Below, piece after piece: positions 61,994 to 64,000 of a DNA stretch of 64,000 bases. The notes under the pieces were generated by a model. It was not told the origin of the DNA, did no database searches, and was given only the letters and a program-made list of their open reading frames with translations. A program made the position numbers and the translations under genes. How positions within the stretch are numbered: position 1 is the stretch's first letter; each line of letters opens with the position of its first letter. This DNA is from Parapedobacter indicus (GTDB taxonomy: Bacteria; Bacteroidota; Bacteroidia; Sphingobacteriales; Sphingobacteriaceae): positions 310,001 to 374,000 of the forward strand of contig NZ_FOQO01000004.1 in NCBI RefSeq assembly GCF_900113765.1. Reading direction: 5' to 3'.

Positions 61994-62463
61994 TTACATT
62001 CCACCGTCAATAAAAATGACATCAAGTTTATCCGTCATTACCTGTCCCCTTAGGTCCCTGGCGATAATTTTGCCATCAGGGTCCAGCAAAAAGTTAGCTG
62101 ATATCATGGTTATGCCATACAGGACAGCCGCCTCGTTTTTCGTGCCCCTGAGATCGGAAACTTGTGCCCAGGGTGAGCCCGTCTGCCTCTATGGCTTCCA
62201 GCCAGGCATCGCGCTGGCCCGGGTTATCCATGGAAACGCCCAGGATTTCGAACCCCTTGTCCTTATATTGATCATAAGCTTTGACCAGATTTGGATTTCC
62301 CCCCGTCAAGGACCGCACCAACTAGCCAGAAATCTAGAAGCAGGTATTTACCCCTGAAATCGGAAAGCCTTATTGTGTCCCCCTTCGGTGTCTGTTGCCG
62401 AAAGTCCGGTGCAATTTGCCCTATCTGCGTTTTATCTTGGGACGCTAGCAGAACTAACGCCAA
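61994..62463 (-). pseudogene. Decayed thioredoxin-like (AhpC/TSA-TlpA type) gene
   Basis: On the minus strand the fragments read IGQIAPDFRQQTPKGDTIRL, then LVKAYDQYKDKGFEILGVS, then after a shift WAQVSDLRGTKNEAAVLYGI and NFLLDPDGKIIARDLRGQ to a stop at 61994. Together they match a redoxin-domain thiol protein. The gene is broken by a frame loss before SWCGP (near 62325), a TGA (62306-62308) replacing the second active-site cysteine, a second shift just after it, and an extra C near the TWAQ segment. The 5' end is missing. Confidence 0.85.
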
Positions 62464-62599
62464 GCGTCGTATCTAGTTTTGGCTCTTTCCTAAGGGTCAA
62501 ATACAACAAAAAACCAATGAGTGTCAAATCTCAAGAAAGAAATAAAAAAAAGAGGAATCCCAGAATTAGGACTGGATTATTCCTCTTTTACTGTATCAG

Positions 62600-62685
62600 T
62601 ACCTGGAGCGGGAATCGAACCCGCACTCGCTTTAGGGCGAACAGGATTTTAAGTCCTGCGTGTCTACCAGTTCCACCATCCAGGC
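62600..62685 (-). tRNA. tRNA-Leu (anticodon TAA)
   Basis: On the minus strand an 86-nt class II tRNA with acceptor arms GCCTGGA/TCCAGGT, the anticodon loop CTTAAAA (anticodon TAA) inside a CAGGA/TCCTG stem, a long variable arm and T-loop GGTTCGATTCC. CCA is not encoded. Confidence 0.95.
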
Positions 62686-62745
62686 TTGGGTGGTCTTTTA
62701 ACAATAAATCCCTTTTTCTCTTTGCAAGAAGAAGGGATCTCTTGG

Positions 62746-62818
62746 AGCGAAAGACGAGGTTCGAACTCGCGACCTCAACCTTGGCAAGGTTGCGCTCTAC
62801 CAACTGAGCTACTTTCGC
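62746..62818 (-). tRNA. tRNA-Gly (anticodon GCC)
   Basis: On the minus strand a 73-nt tRNA with acceptor arms GCGAAAG/CTTTCGC, D-arm AGCTCAGTTGGTAGAGC, anticodon stem CAACC/GGTTG with loop TTGCCAA (anticodon GCC), and T-loop GTTCGAAC. CCA is not encoded. Confidence 0.95.
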
Positions 62819-62882
62819 TTGCTGTTTGTGGATGCAAATATAGTGCAGTTTTCCACTTCTGTCAACATTTTTTTAAAAAAAT

Positions 62883-63338
62883 TCACAATTCGTTGTCATT
62901 CAAGAGTTCAAGAATCAGTTCGCTCTCATACCCTTTACTCAATGCATATTGAAACAGTTTATTTTTCCGCTTATGGGGTTGCTTTTCTTTTTCCAACCGT
63001 GCCTTTGCGCACAGAATGGCAAATAGTTTCTCCCGGTATTCCCATTCATCCAAGCTGGACAATGCCGTCCCTATGAGTGGCGCAGACACCGATTTCAGAA
63101 TCAAACCCTGCTTAATCTTATACCTTCCCCATCCTTTCATACGAAATCTGCCCGATGCATAAGCCAGCGCAAATCGTTCTTCGTTGAGGAAATTATCCGC
63201 AATCAAGTCGGCAATGACCGCTTCCACATCTCCCTGATGAAGTCCCCAGCTATAAAGCTTGTCGCGCACTTCCTGCTGCGACCGTTCCTGATAAGCACAA
63301 TAGGCTTCCGCCTTCATTTTTGCAGCCATACGCTCCAT
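62883..63338 (-). CDS. recX: RecX-family regulator
   Basis: This 151-residue protein is made of repeated three-helix units (AYCAYQERSQQEVRDKLYSWG, FLNEERFALAYASGRFRMKGWG) typical of RecX, which inhibits RecA filaments. KIKQGLILKSVS marks the second repeat. recA is not adjacent. The ATG at 63329 is an alternative start. Confidence 0.88.
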   Translation of the reverse strand: MERMAAKMKAEAYCAYQERSQQEVRDKLYSWGLHQGDVEAVIADLIADNFLNEERFALAYASGRFRMKGWGRYKIKQGLILKSVSAPLIGTALSSLDEWEYREKLFAILCAKARLEKEKQPHKRKNKLFQYALSKGYESELILELLNDNEL

Positions 63339-63394
63339 TTAGCCAAAATGGCAAAAAATTAGATCAGTACCTAAAAAATGTTGAAATTCGTGCC

Positions 63395-64000
63395 ATGGAT
63401 ATAGACGAACGGCTTTACACCATCCGGCAGATCTCGGCACTTATACCGACTGTCCGCATTTCCATCGCGGACGACACGGCAACCGTGGCTACGCTGCTCT
63501 TTGACAGCAGAAAACTATCGGACACCGTGCATGGGTTGTTTTTTGCGTTGGAGGGACGGCGTGATGGCCACGTATATATCAGCGATGCATATGCGCAAGG
63601 GGTACGGAATTTTGTGGTAGCCGAAAGTAAAGTCGACGTATCCGCTTTTCCGGATGCGAACTTTTTAGTAGTTCAAGATACATTAGAAGCACTCCAAACG
63701 TTGGCCGCTCGTCATCGTGATCGTTTTATGCACCCCGTAATCGGCATCACCGGAAGCAACGGAAAGACGGTTGTCAAAGAATGGCTAGTCCAATTGCTGT
63801 CGCCCGAATACCACATTGCCCGCAGCCCCAAAAGCTACAATTCCCAAATTGGAGTCGCGTTATCATTGTGGCAGCTTGATGGCACCTCCGATCTGGCGAT
63901 TATCGAAGCCGGTATCAGCCGGCCGAACGAAATGGGTGCCTTGCAGCGCATGATTCGACCGGATATTGCTGTATTGACGAACATCGGATCCGCCCACGAC
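63395..64000 (+). CDS. murF: MurF-type UDP-MurNAc-tripeptide ligase (N-terminal part; likely fused to alanine racemase)
   Basis: The 202 visible residues have the Mur-ligase layout: an N-terminal nucleotide-sugar domain (DSRKLSDTVHGLFFALEG) and the ATP-binding loop GITGSNGKT at residues 117-125. The middle follows with IIEAGISRPNEMG and VLTNIGSAHD. It adds D-Ala-D-Ala to the muramyl tripeptide in peptidoglycan synthesis. In Bacteroidota this protein is commonly fused to alanine racemase; that part is beyond the window edge, so it is not shown here. Confidence 0.87.
   Translation, partial: MDIDERLYTIRQISALIPTVRISIADDTATVATLLFDSRKLSDTVHGLFFALEGRRDGHVYISDAYAQGVRNFVVAESKVDVSAFPDANFLVVQDTLEALQTLAARHRDRFMHPVIGITGSNGKTVVKEWLVQLLSPEYHIARSPKSYNSQIGVALSLWQLDGTSDLAIIEAGISRPNEMGALQRMIRPDIAVLTNIGSAHD

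Noticed and set aside
62306-62308. TGA in the active site read as selenocysteine
   Set aside because: The surrounding frame is broken on both sides, so the TGA is best seen as part of gene decay.
62373-62807. A plus-strand frame of 144 codons
   Set aside because: It overlaps two clear tRNA genes and the 5' part of the pseudogene, and its residues are not protein-like.

Overview
The window looks like ordinary chromosome from a member of the Bacteroidota, most likely family Sphingobacteriaceae. Reasons seen in the sequence: promoters of the Bacteroidota type (a TTG near -33, and TAnnTTTG near -7, 19-21 nt downstream) in front of many genes; gliding-type ABC genes (gldA and a fused gldF-gldG); Bacteroidota-typical families (DUF4783, DUF4905, TIGR02757, BT_3928-type DoxX protein, OmpP1-type barrel); and few Shine-Dalgarno sequences. 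Genus cannot be settled from the sequence alone.

Layout. 1-2100: an SRPBCC/ArsR pair with a clear operator-promoter, a Tam-like methyltransferase and a decayed ORF. 2200-5900: a Nei/Fpg DNA glycosylase, a sulfatase and a twin-arginine Gfo/Idh oxidoreductase. 6000-10800: a four-gene multidrug efflux operon (tetR, tolC-like, emrA-like, emrB-like). 10770-14300, minus strand: ICMT-like methyltransferase, CmoA, NdpA-like nucleoid protein, histone-deacetylase-family protein. 14400-17200: YceH, UspA, ferredoxin and a LuxC-type acyl-CoA reductase. 17260-20040: a small conserved ORF with an FtsE-like ATPase, then grpE-dnaJ. 20400-26600: a small outer-membrane barrel, a candidate small RNA, then minus-strand pdxH-nuoC-nuoD, an M48 protease, plsY, nadC and DUF4783. 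26850-36300: gpmI, a lipoprotein, a TPR protein, lon, a CNNM/CorC-type protein, pyrF, a D-2-hydroxyacid dehydrogenase and a TlpA-like protein. 36300-40700, minus strand: TIGR02757, cystathionine gamma-synthase/lyase, an SDR protein, proS. 40900-43660: a strongly segmented Trp/Gly/Tyr-rich lipoprotein followed by an OmpP1-type barrel. 43750-50930: dps, nfeD, DUF4905, LysM-RlpA protein, a uridine-kinase-like protein, scoAB, a Cys/Lys-rich mini-protein and an MFS carrier. 51000-54400: an AlbA_2-HTH regulator, a lipoprotein-SCO-cytochrome c cluster, and a DUF3037/HipA-like kinase pair. 54490-61900: DUF1599, DoxX, aroK, GDPD, gldA, a small barrel and gldFG. 61990-64000: a dead thioredoxin-like gene, tRNA-Leu(UAA), tRNA-Gly(GCC), recX and the start of murF.

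I found no phage, insertion sequence, CRISPR array or integrative element, and no single dramatic new system. The more interesting signals are regulatory or small: a likely ~70 nt small RNA with its own promoter and terminator just beyond nuoD; genes whose predicted -7 box lies only 5-8 nt before the start codon, implying leaderless mRNAs; perfect palindromes inside or over promoter spacers (arsR, tetR, GDPD); an isolated nuoCD pair behind pdxH; an orphan cmoA beside an ICMT-like methyltransferase; a HipA-like kinase overlapping a DUF3037 gene; and a three-zone lipoprotein.
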